Of a DNA stretch of 64,000 nucleotides, positions 48,603-58,008 are shown one piece after another. The stretch covers positions 1-64,000 of the forward strand of contig LCEG01000001.1 of NCBI GenBank assembly GCA_000996275.1, read 5' to 3'. The notes beneath the pieces are model-generated. The model searched no databases. It was not told the origin of the DNA and saw nothing but the letters and a program-made list of their open reading frames with translations. How positions within the stretch are numbered: the stretch's first letter is position 1; each line of letters begins with the position of its first letter. Made by a program: the position numbers and the translations under genes. This DNA is from a candidate division TM6 bacterium GW2011_GWE2_42_60. Lineage in GTDB: Bacteria; Babelota; Babeliae; Babelales; Babelaceae.

Positions 48603-50756
48603 TCATTTCTTAAAACAAATTTTGCAATCATACAACTTTTTATTGGTCTGAATTTTTTTGAGCATGCATTGTAGGGTATAGGCACTGGCGCGTTGATTGA
48701 GGAGTATCAAGGCAGGGTGTGGCAGCGTCTTTTTATTTTGTAGGCTTTCATATAATAAGGGTACCTGCATTATAAGAGTCGAGTTTTTAGCAAGTAGTTT
48801 TGCCCACGCGCTATTTTCTCGAACGAGGGGAAGTTCTATAAGTATGCCCAGATAGTCGACGATTCTGCGCAACTTGATTTCTGAGGCACTGGTATATTTA
48901 CACATTGAGAGTCTTTTATTTGCACTATCGTAGGCGGTTTTTCCAGACGGAGTCTTTTTTAGAACAGATTCCGCTTGCTTTGCCAAAAGATAGATCATCT
49001 CCTCATTCTCCAACTCTATTGCGTAATGGAGAGGTGTTTTTCCAAAAATGTCTGGTGTTAAGGTTGCTCCGAGCTTGATAAGTTCAGATGCGCTTTTGTT
49101 TGCCCCATTGGCGGCTGCGAGGTGGAGCGGGGTCCTCTGTTGATTATTGAGAGCGTTGAGGTTAAATCCAGCATTGTGGAGGTAGGATATTGCATCAGCA
49201 TAGTTGTTTTTTGCGACGATGTGTAGTGCTGTATTGCCATCTTCGTCAACATGGTTTGCGGGAGAGGGACTGGCCTCTGTAAGAAGGGAGAGCATCTGTG
49301 GATTCATGCTCTCTGCGGCGAGCAGGAGCGCTGTTTTTTTCTCGTCGTTTTTGAGGGTAGAATTTGCGCCACTATTGATCAATGCCTTTATTACATCGAG
49401 ATTGCTGAAGTATACGCCTATGTGAAGCGCGGTATTTCCTTCAAAATTTTGTGCATTAATATCAACACCGTTTTTAATGAGAAAGAGGGCGACTGTTGGC
49501 ATGTTCCATTGGGCCGCATAGTGGAATATTGTATTACCTCCGCACGACATCTCTGTTAACGAGCACTTTCTGAGTTGAGGAATAATGTGGTTGTATTCCC
49601 AGGCTTTTCGGCTGCCCTCATCCCACTTATTAAAGTCTTCACGAGACTTCTCCGTTATGATCTGTATTGCGCGCGGGAGGTTTTTAGTGGCATGTTTTGA
49701 TATTATGTTTTTCTTCCAGTTTTTTTTCTCGAGAAATCTATTAATTCGGTCAAGGAATTCTGGGTCTAGGTCGGTAATAAGTTTCTTTATAAATAGACAG
49801 TTTTCTTCGGTGGTCAGATATGTGTTTGCAAATAGTTTGAACGGGATTTGGTTAGCGGAGGCTCGATATGTTTTGTCAGCGAGGAGCAGTCGCCATGCTG
49901 CATCAGTTTGACCAGTCTGTATTGCAATATCAAAAGGTGTTCGCCCTTTGTCGTCTTTGCGGTATATATCCTTGCCGGCTCCTAAGAGCTGTTCAAGCAG
50001 AATGAGATTACCCTCTGCAGCAGACTGGTGTAGTTGACTACCTTCCAGGATAATTGTTGAGGTTTTTTTTGGAGTTGGTTCGAGCGCAATGAGATTTTTT
50101 TCTTCTTCAGGATTTTTTTCTTCAATGAGGTCTCTGTTTTTTAAAACGGGGCTTTGAGTATTTTTTGTTTTTTTTACACCTTTTTTTAGAACAAGGCAGT
50201 CTGTTTTTTTATTGCTGTGGCACCAGGAATAAAAGTTGCCAGAGAAGGCTTCTGTCTCTTTAAGTGGTTGCACAAAGAGAAGTTTGCCAACAAAACGAAT
50301 AAAATTGTCTGCCGTTAACCATTCTTTGGCAAAGGTCTGAAAATTTATTTTGTTTTCTAGTGCTCTATAAAAATCTTGAGCAAGCCGAATATACGCGGCG
50401 GTCTGGGGTGTACCCACATCAGCAGCAGTTTTCTCAGAATTGTCTTTTATGGAGAGATTTGCGCCTTGTATAATGAGGTGCTTAGTTACCTTTTTATACC
50501 CAAGTTCTGCGGCGATATGGACGGGTGTTTTGCCGTTTTTATCCATGCTGTTTATGTTGATTTTTAAATCCCAGATACAGATATCTATAACTTCGAGGTC
50601 CTGCTGTTGCACGGCATCATGAAGAGAAAGATCCATTGTTTTTTGCTGATATAACGGCGTATGAAAAGAAAAATTCATGGCGTTTGAGGGTAGTGCTGAT
50701 AATGCTGTCAGGTACGTTGCTACTGTGATGATGCGTTTAAAAGTTTTTTTTGACAT
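48603..50756 (-). CDS. Large exported ankyrin-repeat protein
   Basis: 717 residues. The signal peptide is in the first 28 residues (IITVATYLTALSALPSNA). Two ankyrin repeats follow (to about 115), then a motif copy (FYRALENKINFQTFAKEW), a basic linker, one or two repeats (about 235-290), a second motif copy (TYRASANQIPFKLFANTYLT), and a main block of about six repeats (about 400-605: GNTIFHYAAQWN, GNTALHIGVYFS, GNTALHIVAKNN, RTPLHLAAANGA, KTPLHYAIELEN). A helical Cys-containing tail closes it. The start at 50756 is preferred because AAGGA precedes it and the signal peptide follows. A probable effector or surface protein. Confidence 0.9.
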   Translation of the reverse strand: MSKKTFKRIITVATYLTALSALPSNAMNFSFHTPLYQQKTMDLSLHDAVQQQDLEVIDICIWDLKININSMDKNGKTPVHIAAELGYKKVTKHLIIQGANLSIKDNSEKTAADVGTPQTAAYIRLAQDFYRALENKINFQTFAKEWLTADNFIRFVGKLLFVQPLKETEAFSGNFYSWCHSNKKTDCLVLKKGVKKTKNTQSPVLKNRDLIEEKNPEEEKNLIALEPTPKKTSTIILEGSQLHQSAAEGNLILLEQLLGAGKDIYRKDDKGRTPFDIAIQTGQTDAAWRLLLADKTYRASANQIPFKLFANTYLTTEENCLFIKKLITDLDPEFLDRINRFLEKKNWKKNIISKHATKNLPRAIQIITEKSREDFNKWDEGSRKAWEYNHIIPQLRKCSLTEMSCGGNTIFHYAAQWNMPTVALFLIKNGVDINAQNFEGNTALHIGVYFSNLDVIKALINSGANSTLKNDEKKTALLLAAESMNPQMLSLLTEASPSPANHVDEDGNTALHIVAKNNYADAISYLHNAGFNLNALNNQQRTPLHLAAANGANKSASELIKLGATLTPDIFGKTPLHYAIELENEEMIYLLAKQAESVLKKTPSGKTAYDSANKRLSMCKYTSASEIKLRRIVDYLGILIELPLVRENSAWAKLLAKNSTLIMQVPLLYESLQNKKTLPHPALILLNQRASAYTLQCMLKKIQTNKKLYDCKICFKK

Positions 50757-50992
50757 ACTCAGGTATCCTTTTTTTCTATTTTTTGTCTTTTCAACTCTAA
50801 TTTTAGTATCAAGTGCTCGTGTTTGCTTGTGGCTCCCTCTGAGCAATTGCTAACTATACGCAGCTCCATTGAAAAGGCAAGGTTGGCAAGAGACCAGCGA
50901 ATCTACTCTCTGGTTTTCTCGCGTTGCTTTTGTTACACTTTGACGGTAAAAGTGGAGGGGGAAATGGATGGTGAAAAGGAAGAGAGGTACAA

Positions 50993-51886
50993 ATGAAATA
51001 TACGGGTATCTGGCAGTCTGTGGGGAATACCCCGGTAGTTGAGCTTACAAGGTATTCAACTCCTGCCGTCAAAATTCTGGCAAAATTAGAGGGTGGTAAT
51101 CCAGGTGGTTCGGTCAAAGATCGGATTGCTCTTTTTATGCTCCAAGACGCCAAAAAACGTGGTTTATTAACCGCTGGAAAAAAGATAATAGAAGCAACGA
51201 GTGGTAACACTGGTATTGGTCTTGCTTCTCTAGCTGCTGTCTTTGGTTATTCTTTTGTAGCCGTAATGCCCGAAAGCGTTAGTCGAGAGCGTAGAAAGCT
51301 TCTTGAGGCCTTTGGTGCTGAATTAATTCTAACCGATGGGCCAAAAGGTACTAATTATGCCATCGAAGTTGCACGTAAAATGGTGAAGGATCACCCTGAC
51401 CAATATGTTATGCTCGATCAATTTGAAAACCAAGCGAATGTTCAAGCACACTATGAGACGACGGGGTCAGAAATCATCCGCGATGTCCCTGAAATAACTC
51501 ATTTTGTTTCAGCTATGGGGACTGGGGGTACTTTGATGGGTGTTGGGCGTCGGTTGCGGGAATTTAATCCTACAGTCCAGATAATAGGCGTTGAACCAAA
51601 GCCCTTTTCTACTATCCAAGGATTGCGTAACATGACCGCCTACACACCACCGATTTACGATAAATCAAAGCTCGACCAGATACTTTTTATAGCCGAAGAT
51701 GAATGGGCTTTTGATCTTGCTCGGGACCTTTTTAAAAAAGAAGGGATATCGGTTGGAATGTCATCGGGAGCTGCGCTTTGGGGTGCTCTTGAGCTTGCAA
51801 AAAGTCTTGAAAAAGGCGTTATTGTTACTGTTTTCCCCGATAGAGGAGATAGATATGCGAGTACTAAGTTATTTAAAGAGGACTAG
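50993..51886 (+). CDS. cysM: Cysteine synthase, CysM-like
   Basis: PLP enzyme that makes cysteine from O-acetylserine (or a related acceptor) and a sulfur donor. The PLP lysine is K42 in GGSVKDR; EATSGNTGIGLA binds the cofactor; LLDQFENQANVQAHYETTG, THFVSAMGTGGT and FPDRGDRYAST match the CysM subtype better than CysK. At 297 residues it is full length. It is a lone metabolic gene inside the ankyrin island, and its 3' end overlaps the convergent ankyrin gene by 4 bases. Confidence 0.92.
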   Translation: MKYTGIWQSVGNTPVVELTRYSTPAVKILAKLEGGNPGGSVKDRIALFMLQDAKKRGLLTAGKKIIEATSGNTGIGLASLAAVFGYSFVAVMPESVSRERRKLLEAFGAELILTDGPKGTNYAIEVARKMVKDHPDQYVMLDQFENQANVQAHYETTGSEIIRDVPEITHFVSAMGTGGTLMGVGRRLREFNPTVQIIGVEPKPFSTIQGLRNMTAYTPPIYDKSKLDQILFIAEDEWAFDLARDLFKKEGISVGMSSGAALWGALELAKSLEKGVIVTVFPDRGDRYASTKLFKED

Positions 51887-53097
51887 GGTTTTATAGGGGT
51901 TCTGTACTTTTCTGTTACGTCTTCACAGATGACAGTCGATTTTACTTTCTTTGTTTTGCTCTGCACAAACTGTTTGAAAAGTTCTTTATCTTTGTTAAAC
52001 CAGATAGAGATATCGTATAAACGGCGGCCATACTTAGTTACTTGCACGGTCTGGTTGGTTTTGTTTTTCTCTACTATCTCGTTGTATTGCAAGGCGCTAG
52101 TTCTGGCTAAATTCAGAAGTTTGCGGAAAACAGCCAGTTGGTCAGTGCTGATATTGTTTATGATGCAATAGTGGTTGAGTAGGGGTTGCGTGAGCCACGT
52201 TGGGAAGTTATCTATTGGAAAGAAGTTTTTCGGCCAGGTGTAAAGGGCCTTTTTCTCAAACTTGTTCAGGGTTGTTTTTTTATTGAGCCCATTGGTTGCT
52301 TTTTGACGGGTTGTAAATAACAAGATTTTTATCAGATGCTCAAGCCGAGCAATCTCTTGTGCAGGGTTTTCAACCAGCGTTGATTTCGACAGAACGTTGG
52401 TTGCGGGAACTTCAGGTATAGGATCGGCATCCTGCCTTATCCATCTGGCCAGTCTTGCGATGGCATCTTCCAAGAAGGTTCTAGTATTTTTTTGTTCTGC
52501 TGTTTCATTTGGTTGTTGTGGGAAGGATATGAGACTTAAAAGAAGCTCTTTGCGCTGCTGGGTGGACCATACGCTGCACACAATATCTTTGGCAGAGTGT
52601 GGCGGCAAAAATATGATGGTTGCATCCGCACCACTTTTAATGAGAAGTTGTGTTAGCGCTAGATTTTCATTGTTGCATGCATAATAGAGCGGCGTTTTTT
52701 TGTCTATATCTGGAGTATTAACGTTTGCGCTATGTTCAATGAGAAGTTTTGCTAATTTGAGGTTTTGTCTTAAGCATACGAGCATGAGCGGAGTAAATCC
52801 TGTTTGGGGTGGAGTATTGACGTTTGCGCCATGCTTAATAAGAAGTTCTATTAGTTTGAAATTTTCTTTGCAGCATGCATAAAAGAGCGGGGTTTCGCCA
52901 TTTTCATTTGGCGTGTTGATTTCCTTGGTCCCCCCATTTTTGAGAAACTCTTCAATCTCTGCAATTTTGTTGTTACTGATTAGCTCGTGTAGCTTGCCAG
53001 CGAAGAGTGAGGGCACGTACGCAATAAGTAGAGCTAGGAGGAGGATACCGAACTTCACAATCTTATCTTTCAAATAGGCCATTGACAAAGCTTGCAT
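51883..53097 (-). CDS. Exported ankyrin-repeat protein
   Basis: 404 residues with a hydrophobic signal peptide (about residues 15-33, GILLLALLIAYVPSLFAG) and four ankyrin repeats up to about residue 160 (GETPLFYACCKENFKLIELL, GFTPLMLVCLRQNLKLAKLL, KKTPLYYACNNENLALTQLL). The remaining 240 residues are helical without a recognised domain. Neither the ATG at 53097 nor that at 53082 has a clear ribosome binding site; I keep the longer form. The repeats are nearly identical to each other, suggesting recent expansion. Confidence 0.88.
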   Translation of the reverse strand: MQALSMAYLKDKIVKFGILLLALLIAYVPSLFAGKLHELISNNKIAEIEEFLKNGGTKEINTPNENGETPLFYACCKENFKLIELLIKHGANVNTPPQTGFTPLMLVCLRQNLKLAKLLIEHSANVNTPDIDKKTPLYYACNNENLALTQLLIKSGADATIIFLPPHSAKDIVCSVWSTQQRKELLLSLISFPQQPNETAEQKNTRTFLEDAIARLARWIRQDADPIPEVPATNVLSKSTLVENPAQEIARLEHLIKILLFTTRQKATNGLNKKTTLNKFEKKALYTWPKNFFPIDNFPTWLTQPLLNHYCIINNISTDQLAVFRKLLNLARTSALQYNEIVEKNKTNQTVQVTKYGRRLYDISIWFNKDKELFKQFVQSKTKKVKSTVICEDVTEKYRTPIKP

Positions 53098-53192
53098 GCA
53101 ATATGTGTCGCATACTTAATCTCCTATCCCATGATCCTCGGATTTGTCAAGAATGGTTGAGTATGTGTTGGCTTGGTGTTTTTCCTAGCGCA

Positions 53193-53221
53193 TTGACAAA
53201 AAAATTACAAATCTGTATACT
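53193..53221 (+). promoter_or_regulatory. Sigma-70 promoter of the S41 peptidase gene
   Basis: TTGACA (53193-53198), exactly 17 bases, then TATACT (53216-53221), 58 bases before the start codon. This is one of the best promoter matches in the window. Confidence 0.85.
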
Positions 53222-53279
53222 TTTTCATAAAATACTTTAGCGTCAAAAGTGCTATTTTTAAAGTCATAATAGGATCCCT

Positions 53280-54557
53280 ATGAAATTAATCTATCTATCT
53301 CTTTTTTTTGTTATCGCAATTTTTACTGCGCCCTTACGTGGAGCAAATGGTAGCTCCAGTGAGCCTAAATCAAGCAAGCGCTTTTCTTTACCAGCTCTTA
53401 TGCATCCAGACGGATGCCTCAATGCAACTTTTGATATTGCCAATTCGCTTACTAAAATACTTAATCAACAACCGGTGGTGAAAGAGGCGAAAAAGTGGCA
53501 AAAGTTTGCCATGAAAGACCTTGCATTTATGCATGAGCAAATATTTAAACATCATCCAGGACCGGTTAATAAAGAAGATCCATTTTTTAATGTGAGTCTG
53601 GTGAAGTCTTATAAAGAGGCCGAGAGCAGTCTGTGCAGTATTAAAGATGAAGATGATTATTGGAAAGTGATGCAAGCGTTTGCCCATAGTTTTGACGATA
53701 CACATCTGCGCGTGTTCCCTGCTTATTGCAAAAAAGCTACGGAGAATATTAAAAATTCTATGGATGCACTGCCTTCTTATGAAAAGGTATGCTCTGATGT
53801 TTATTTGATACGCATACCTACTTTTGATTTTAGTGAAGAGCAACAAAAAGCGCTTGAAGAGATTCTTAAGGTCATGCCATCGCTGCAAAAAAGCAAGGCA
53901 ATCATCTTTGATCTACAGGGGAATGGTGGTGGAGATTCTGCATGGGGGCATGAAATTGTTTCCTCACTTTTTTCCAAGGAATATGCAGATCAACAGCGTG
54001 ATTTACTCAATAAATCGGTTTATGTTGAATATCGAGTAAGTCCTGAAAATCTAGCTCATTGGAAGACTATCGCTGAAAAAAATTCGAAAAATTTTGGGGT
54101 AGAAAGTGAATCAGCGCGGTCGTGGGAGCGCGTATGCATTCAAATGGAGCAGGCACTCAAGAAGGGGATTACTCTTATGCGTCTTATGCATGCATCGGGC
54201 GAAGAAGAAAAAATTGAGCCATCGCTTGTTAAAGAAAAATATGGACACAAAGTTTCCGCAAAGATCTATGCGATTGTAGACCGCTACTGTGTTAGTGCAA
54301 CGTTAGATTTTCTCGATGAGCTCAAAGGGCTTGATTACCCGGTGACTTTATGGGGTAAGACAACGGGAGCAGATTCGCTTTATATGGACGTTCGCTCGGT
54401 TGATCTTCCTAGCGGGCAAGGGCAGTTTATAATTCCGCTCAAAGTGTATCGTGGGAGAAAAAGGGGGCACAATGAGCCCTATAAACCGGACGTTGTCTAT
54501 ACAGGGAATTTTGAGGATAAATCGTCTCTGGTGAAATCGATCTGCAATAGTTTGTAA
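53280..54557 (+). CDS. Exported S41 family (tail-specific-like) peptidase
   Basis: 425 residues with a signal peptide (core LSLFFVIAIFTAPLRGA). The S41 fold shows as FDDTHLRVFPAY (the D-x-H-x-R/L motif), the strand AIIFDLQGNGGGDS (residues 207-220) and the nucleophile region AIVDRYCVSATLDFLDEL with S339. GKTTGADS and a C-terminal PDVVYTG are also as expected. No PDZ domain is seen. It has its own strong promoter and terminator, so it is a single-gene unit. Confidence 0.85.
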   Translation: MKLIYLSLFFVIAIFTAPLRGANGSSSEPKSSKRFSLPALMHPDGCLNATFDIANSLTKILNQQPVVKEAKKWQKFAMKDLAFMHEQIFKHHPGPVNKEDPFFNVSLVKSYKEAESSLCSIKDEDDYWKVMQAFAHSFDDTHLRVFPAYCKKATENIKNSMDALPSYEKVCSDVYLIRIPTFDFSEEQQKALEEILKVMPSLQKSKAIIFDLQGNGGGDSAWGHEIVSSLFSKEYADQQRDLLNKSVYVEYRVSPENLAHWKTIAEKNSKNFGVESESARSWERVCIQMEQALKKGITLMRLMHASGEEEKIEPSLVKEKYGHKVSAKIYAIVDRYCVSATLDFLDELKGLDYPVTLWGKTTGADSLYMDVRSVDLPSGQGQFIIPLKVYRGRKRGHNEPYKPDVVYTGNFEDKSSLVKSICNSL

Positions 54558-54564
54558 AATGTGA

Positions 54565-54592
54565 GGGGCTTCTTTTTGAAGCCCCCGTTTTT
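54565..54592 (+). terminator. Rho-independent terminator of the S41 peptidase gene
   Basis: GGGGCTTC (54565-54572) pairs with GAAGCCCC (54578-54585) around a TTTTT loop, followed by CG and a T-rich run. Confidence 0.9.
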
Positions 54593-54688
54593 AATTTTTT
54601 TGCCTGGTTGCAAAGCAGTACTTTTTCCCATGCCGTCTTCTCGATTTGATTTAACAAGATGGGTTTCAAAATAAAAGCGCTCGGGTTC

Positions 54689-55480
54689 TTATTGTAAAAG
54701 TTTTGCTTTTACCATCAAAAAAGGGATGATTTTATTCTTTTCTTTGTTGTTTTGAGCTACATACGCAGCATTTTCAAGAGCTTGTTTGAGCGTAGTTCGT
54801 AATTGATTTACTGTATACAATGTATTTTTTGGGGTATTTAGCAGATAGAGTGCTCGTTCTAAAAGTGCTTTGATACACTCAAAAGAGCAGTCTTTGGCGG
54901 CGACGAAGAGGGGTGGTGTTTTGAGTGTTTTTTGAGCGGTAATTTTTTGTTGTGTGAGAAGATTGATAAGAACAGTGGGCCCTTGATATTGATTTAGAAG
55001 TTCTTTGATTTTATAAATTGCACTATGGTCATTTTGAGAACGCGCAATCTGTTCCCTGAGTTTATCTTCTATATTGTGCGTATAGACGGTTCCGGGGAAA
55101 TGAGCTTGTTTTTCAAATATAAAAGTACGGTTTCTTGTATGTGATGACGGCGCGGTTTTTTTGGGTGCAGGGAGCGTTTCTTGAAGTGGTTTGCTGAGTT
55201 TATCTTCGGGAGCAAGAAAGTCTGTATAATCTAAGTTGAGAAAGTGCTCTTTTTGTTCATTAAAAGAAGAATCCAAAAAAAAACATGTCTCTTGTAGTGT
55301 GACTGAAGGTTGGTTTTGCAGAGTTTCCAGCTGTTTTAAATAGGCATTCAATTGTAACAAAAGCAGAGATGCGTCTGGGGTATTTATTTCAGTGGATTGG
55401 GATGAAAAATCCATGCATTTTAGGGGGAATGGAGTGATGTTAAAAATCACCCATAGGCCCAGTATTATACTCCATTTCAT
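54689..55480 (-). CDS. Exported protein with a degenerate ankyrin-like segment
   Basis: 263 residues with a signal peptide (IILGLWVIFNITPFPLKC). The body has a helical Gln/Leu-rich part (LLLLQLNAYLKQLETLQ) and a C-terminal segment TPPLFVAAKDCSFECIKALL that fits one ankyrin repeat, followed by another helical pair. It lies in the ankyrin island next to the gene at 55589 and is probably a diverged member of the same group. Function unknown. Confidence 0.75.
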   Translation of the reverse strand: MKWSIILGLWVIFNITPFPLKCMDFSSQSTEINTPDASLLLLQLNAYLKQLETLQNQPSVTLQETCFFLDSSFNEQKEHFLNLDYTDFLAPEDKLSKPLQETLPAPKKTAPSSHTRNRTFIFEKQAHFPGTVYTHNIEDKLREQIARSQNDHSAIYKIKELLNQYQGPTVLINLLTQQKITAQKTLKTPPLFVAAKDCSFECIKALLERALYLLNTPKNTLYTVNQLRTTLKQALENAAYVAQNNKEKNKIIPFLMVKAKLLQ

Positions 55481-55588
55481 ACTTTCTCCGATTAATGCCG
55501 TATGTTCTTATATTTGTTCTTAAATCCTTCTTTTATCTTCGTTTAAATAATACGTGTTTGTCAATATTTTACGAAGTTTTTATCCCGC

Positions 55589-56488
55589 CTAACTGAGCTT
55601 GGTTGGGGAGGGTAATAATTTTTTCACGTCATCAAATCCAATTTTTTCAGCTTTTTCGTAGGGAAGTATGCCGTCTGAGTCTGGTTCAAGAGGGTTGACA
55701 CCGCTTTCAATGAGATATTCTATTGCTTGGGTAAGGTCTTTTTTGTCTTTGCAATAGGTAAGAAAAAAGTGAATGAGATTTTCGTTGTTGTAGCGAAATT
55801 TTGGATCTGCTCCATAGGCCAGAAAGATAAGAGGTATACGAGTAGTTCCTGTTTTGAGAACGCAATTTTTAAGAGCGATTGAAAACGGTGATTCGTCAAA
55901 AATATTTTTTGCATTAGGATCGGCATTTCTTTTAAGAAGAATGCGTACTGCCTCAAGACACCTATAATGTGCCGCCCAGTGGAGCAGTGAGCGTTTTTGG
56001 TTGTCTTGTGCATTGGGGTTTTTACATTGTTGAGCAAACCATTGTGTTACGCTGTCCCAATTATTGTTAGAGGCATACCAAATGGTAGCAAGTAACGGAG
56101 CGCCTTTGTCAATTGCATTGTGGGGAACGGTAATGTCTACGTAATCAAGAAAGATTTGGGGGATAGTAAAATCTTGTGTTGCGCTTGCTTTTGAAAGGAA
56201 GCAGAAAAACGGGGAGACTTTGAATTTTGGCTCAAGAATATTTGGGTTGCTTTTGTGCTCGAGTAATAGTTTTACAGTACCTGCGTTTTTGGCAGCAAAA
56301 AGAGGCGAAATGTATCCTTTGTGCGGAGTGTTTGCAAGCAGAGGGTTATTTTTTAAACATTGTTTAACCTGTGCGGTGTCGTTTGCCTTAAGAGCACCAT
56401 AAAACAATTCTATTGAGTTTGAGGCGTTAAGGAGTTGGCTGACAAATAAGGCCGCAAGAGAAAATATTTTTTTTAGAGATGATGCCAT
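55589..56488 (-). CDS. Exported ankyrin-repeat protein, paralog of the one at 47510
   Basis: 299 residues with a signal peptide (IFSLAALFVSQLLNA) and ankyrin-like units (YISPLFAAKNAGTVKLLLEH; RSLLHWAAHYRCLEAVRILL; ENLIHFFLTYCKDKKDLTQA). It is the same in layout and length as the protein at 47510-48424. The ATG at 56488 is chosen because AAGGAC lies 4 bases upstream; the longer frame to 56536 adds residues before the signal peptide. Confidence 0.88.
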   Translation of the reverse strand: MASSLKKIFSLAALFVSQLLNASNSIELFYGALKANDTAQVKQCLKNNPLLANTPHKGYISPLFAAKNAGTVKLLLEHKSNPNILEPKFKVSPFFCFLSKASATQDFTIPQIFLDYVDITVPHNAIDKGAPLLATIWYASNNNWDSVTQWFAQQCKNPNAQDNQKRSLLHWAAHYRCLEAVRILLKRNADPNAKNIFDESPFSIALKNCVLKTGTTRIPLIFLAYGADPKFRYNNENLIHFFLTYCKDKKDLTQAIEYLIESGVNPLEPDSDGILPYEKAEKIGFDDVKKLLPSPTKLS

Positions 56489-56652
56489 ACTGGTCCTTAA
56501 AAATAATAAGCGAAAATAGCTGGTAAATCGGTGCATGAAGGCTGAATGTAAGCATTACCATAAAGATTTTTAATAATTTACGTTTTTATTATAGCGGTAT
56601 TGAAAAAAACAACATTAAAAATTATGCGGATCTATGCGTTTATTTTTGTTTA

Positions 56653-57873
56653 CTACAAAATGGGCGCTTTGGGAAAATAAATATGAGAACGAGCTAGCCC
56701 AATCAATAAAACAAGAGAAAGCAGACTTAAAAAAATAACATACGAAAAACCGATTGTAGCTGAATAATAACTCCAAAGAAATCCAACCAATGCACTAGAA
56801 ACAAGCGTGGCAAAGCCTTCGCTTGCTTGTAAAACGCCATAACCAGTTCCACGAATTTCAGCAGGGAGCATCTCGGCTGCGCATGCTTTTTTAAGTGTTG
56901 TGAATGCTGCAGCACTGATTCCAGCTAAAGAAAAAACAAAAGCACTGTACCCAAAAGAGGCGTGAGATGGTATGAGCAAGAAGGCAACACAGGCAAAAAG
57001 ACCACATCCTATAAAAGCAAGGAGCACTATTTTATTGAGCCTGTCCCCGATAAATCCAATAATAAACTCACTGCATGCGCGTACGATGTTAAAAAGCGCA
57101 TAGAGCAGTACCATCGATTGAACGCCGGTAGTAAGATCAAGGCCGAGCATTTCTTGTGTTCGTGCAAGCAAAAGCAGTTTATTGAAGTTACAAAGATCAA
57201 AGATAAAGAGAATGCTAGTAAAAAGTTTAAAAGCGTAAGGAAGTTGCATAAAATCATGCAAAAAAGAGAGCGTTGGGTTTGATGTTTTTGGGGGCGTAGT
57301 GTTTTTCTCAGCATCATGAGTGAAAAATAAAATGGCAAGAACGGTGCATATTCCAGGAATAAATGAAAGAGCAAAGAGTTCTTTGAGTGAAAAAATTCCT
57401 GCACAAAAAAAGGCAAAGAGTGGCCCGCCGAGTGCTCCAAGGGTGTCCATGGCGTTGCGCAACCCAAAAGCGCGACCATAATGTTCTGGTTCTATGACGG
57501 TCGCAATAAGAGCATCGCGCGGAGGTTCTCTAAGTCCACTTCCGGTGAAAGCAAGAATACGGCACAGAAAGAGTTGCCCAATTGAGTTGGTAAAACCGAT
57601 GAGCATTGAAAAGAGCGCGGTGATGCCATATCCAAACATAATGAGTGGTTTTTTCCGTGCTAGTCGATCACTCATAAGGCCTGAAAAGAGTCGGACAATG
57701 CTGGCACAGGCGTCGCCTGCACTTGCAATGAGTCCTAAATACAGCGGTGCGAGTGCAACGCCAACAAATTGAGTCACGAGAAATGGAATGAGAGAGATGG
57801 TCATTTCGTGGCTGAAATCGCCGAAAAAGCTTGCTAGTCCAAAACCGAATACTTTTTTAACCCACATTTTCAT
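56653..57873 (-). CDS. MFS transporter
   Basis: 406 residues with about twelve hydrophobic helices and the MFS loop motif between helices 2 and 3 (RLFSGLMSDRLARKKPLI), plus the related GFIGDRLNKIVLL in the second half. The region GLREPPRDALIA in helix 4 and the mid-loop resembles uncharacterised exporters of the MFS_1 group. The substrate is unknown. AGGAG stands 8 bases before the ATG. It is divergent from the RING-H2 gene. Confidence 0.9.
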   Translation of the reverse strand: MKMWVKKVFGFGLASFFGDFSHEMTISLIPFLVTQFVGVALAPLYLGLIASAGDACASIVRLFSGLMSDRLARKKPLIMFGYGITALFSMLIGFTNSIGQLFLCRILAFTGSGLREPPRDALIATVIEPEHYGRAFGLRNAMDTLGALGGPLFAFFCAGIFSLKELFALSFIPGICTVLAILFFTHDAEKNTTPPKTSNPTLSFLHDFMQLPYAFKLFTSILFIFDLCNFNKLLLLARTQEMLGLDLTTGVQSMVLLYALFNIVRACSEFIIGFIGDRLNKIVLLAFIGCGLFACVAFLLIPSHASFGYSAFVFSLAGISAAAFTTLKKACAAEMLPAEIRGTGYGVLQASEGFATLVSSALVGFLWSYYSATIGFSYVIFLSLLSLVLLIGLARSHIYFPKAPIL

Positions 57874-58008
57874 CGCAAATCTCCTTTTGAGTTATCGTAA
57901 ATATCTAGTCTAGAAGGTATAATGTGCTTGATTGCTTTGCAAGAGGAAGAATTGAGATATAAGAGAATGTTTGTTTGTATGCTTCGATTAAGAGCGCGAG
58001 GAAAGAGA

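Noticed and set aside
50854-51210. 118-codon minus-strand frame over the start of cysM
   Set aside because: It overlaps the cofactor-binding region of a clear cysteine synthase and has no recognisable motif.
53388-53888. 166-codon minus-strand frame inside the S41 peptidase gene
   Set aside because: It lies antisense within a gene that has its own promoter, signal peptide and family motifs; no ribosome binding site.
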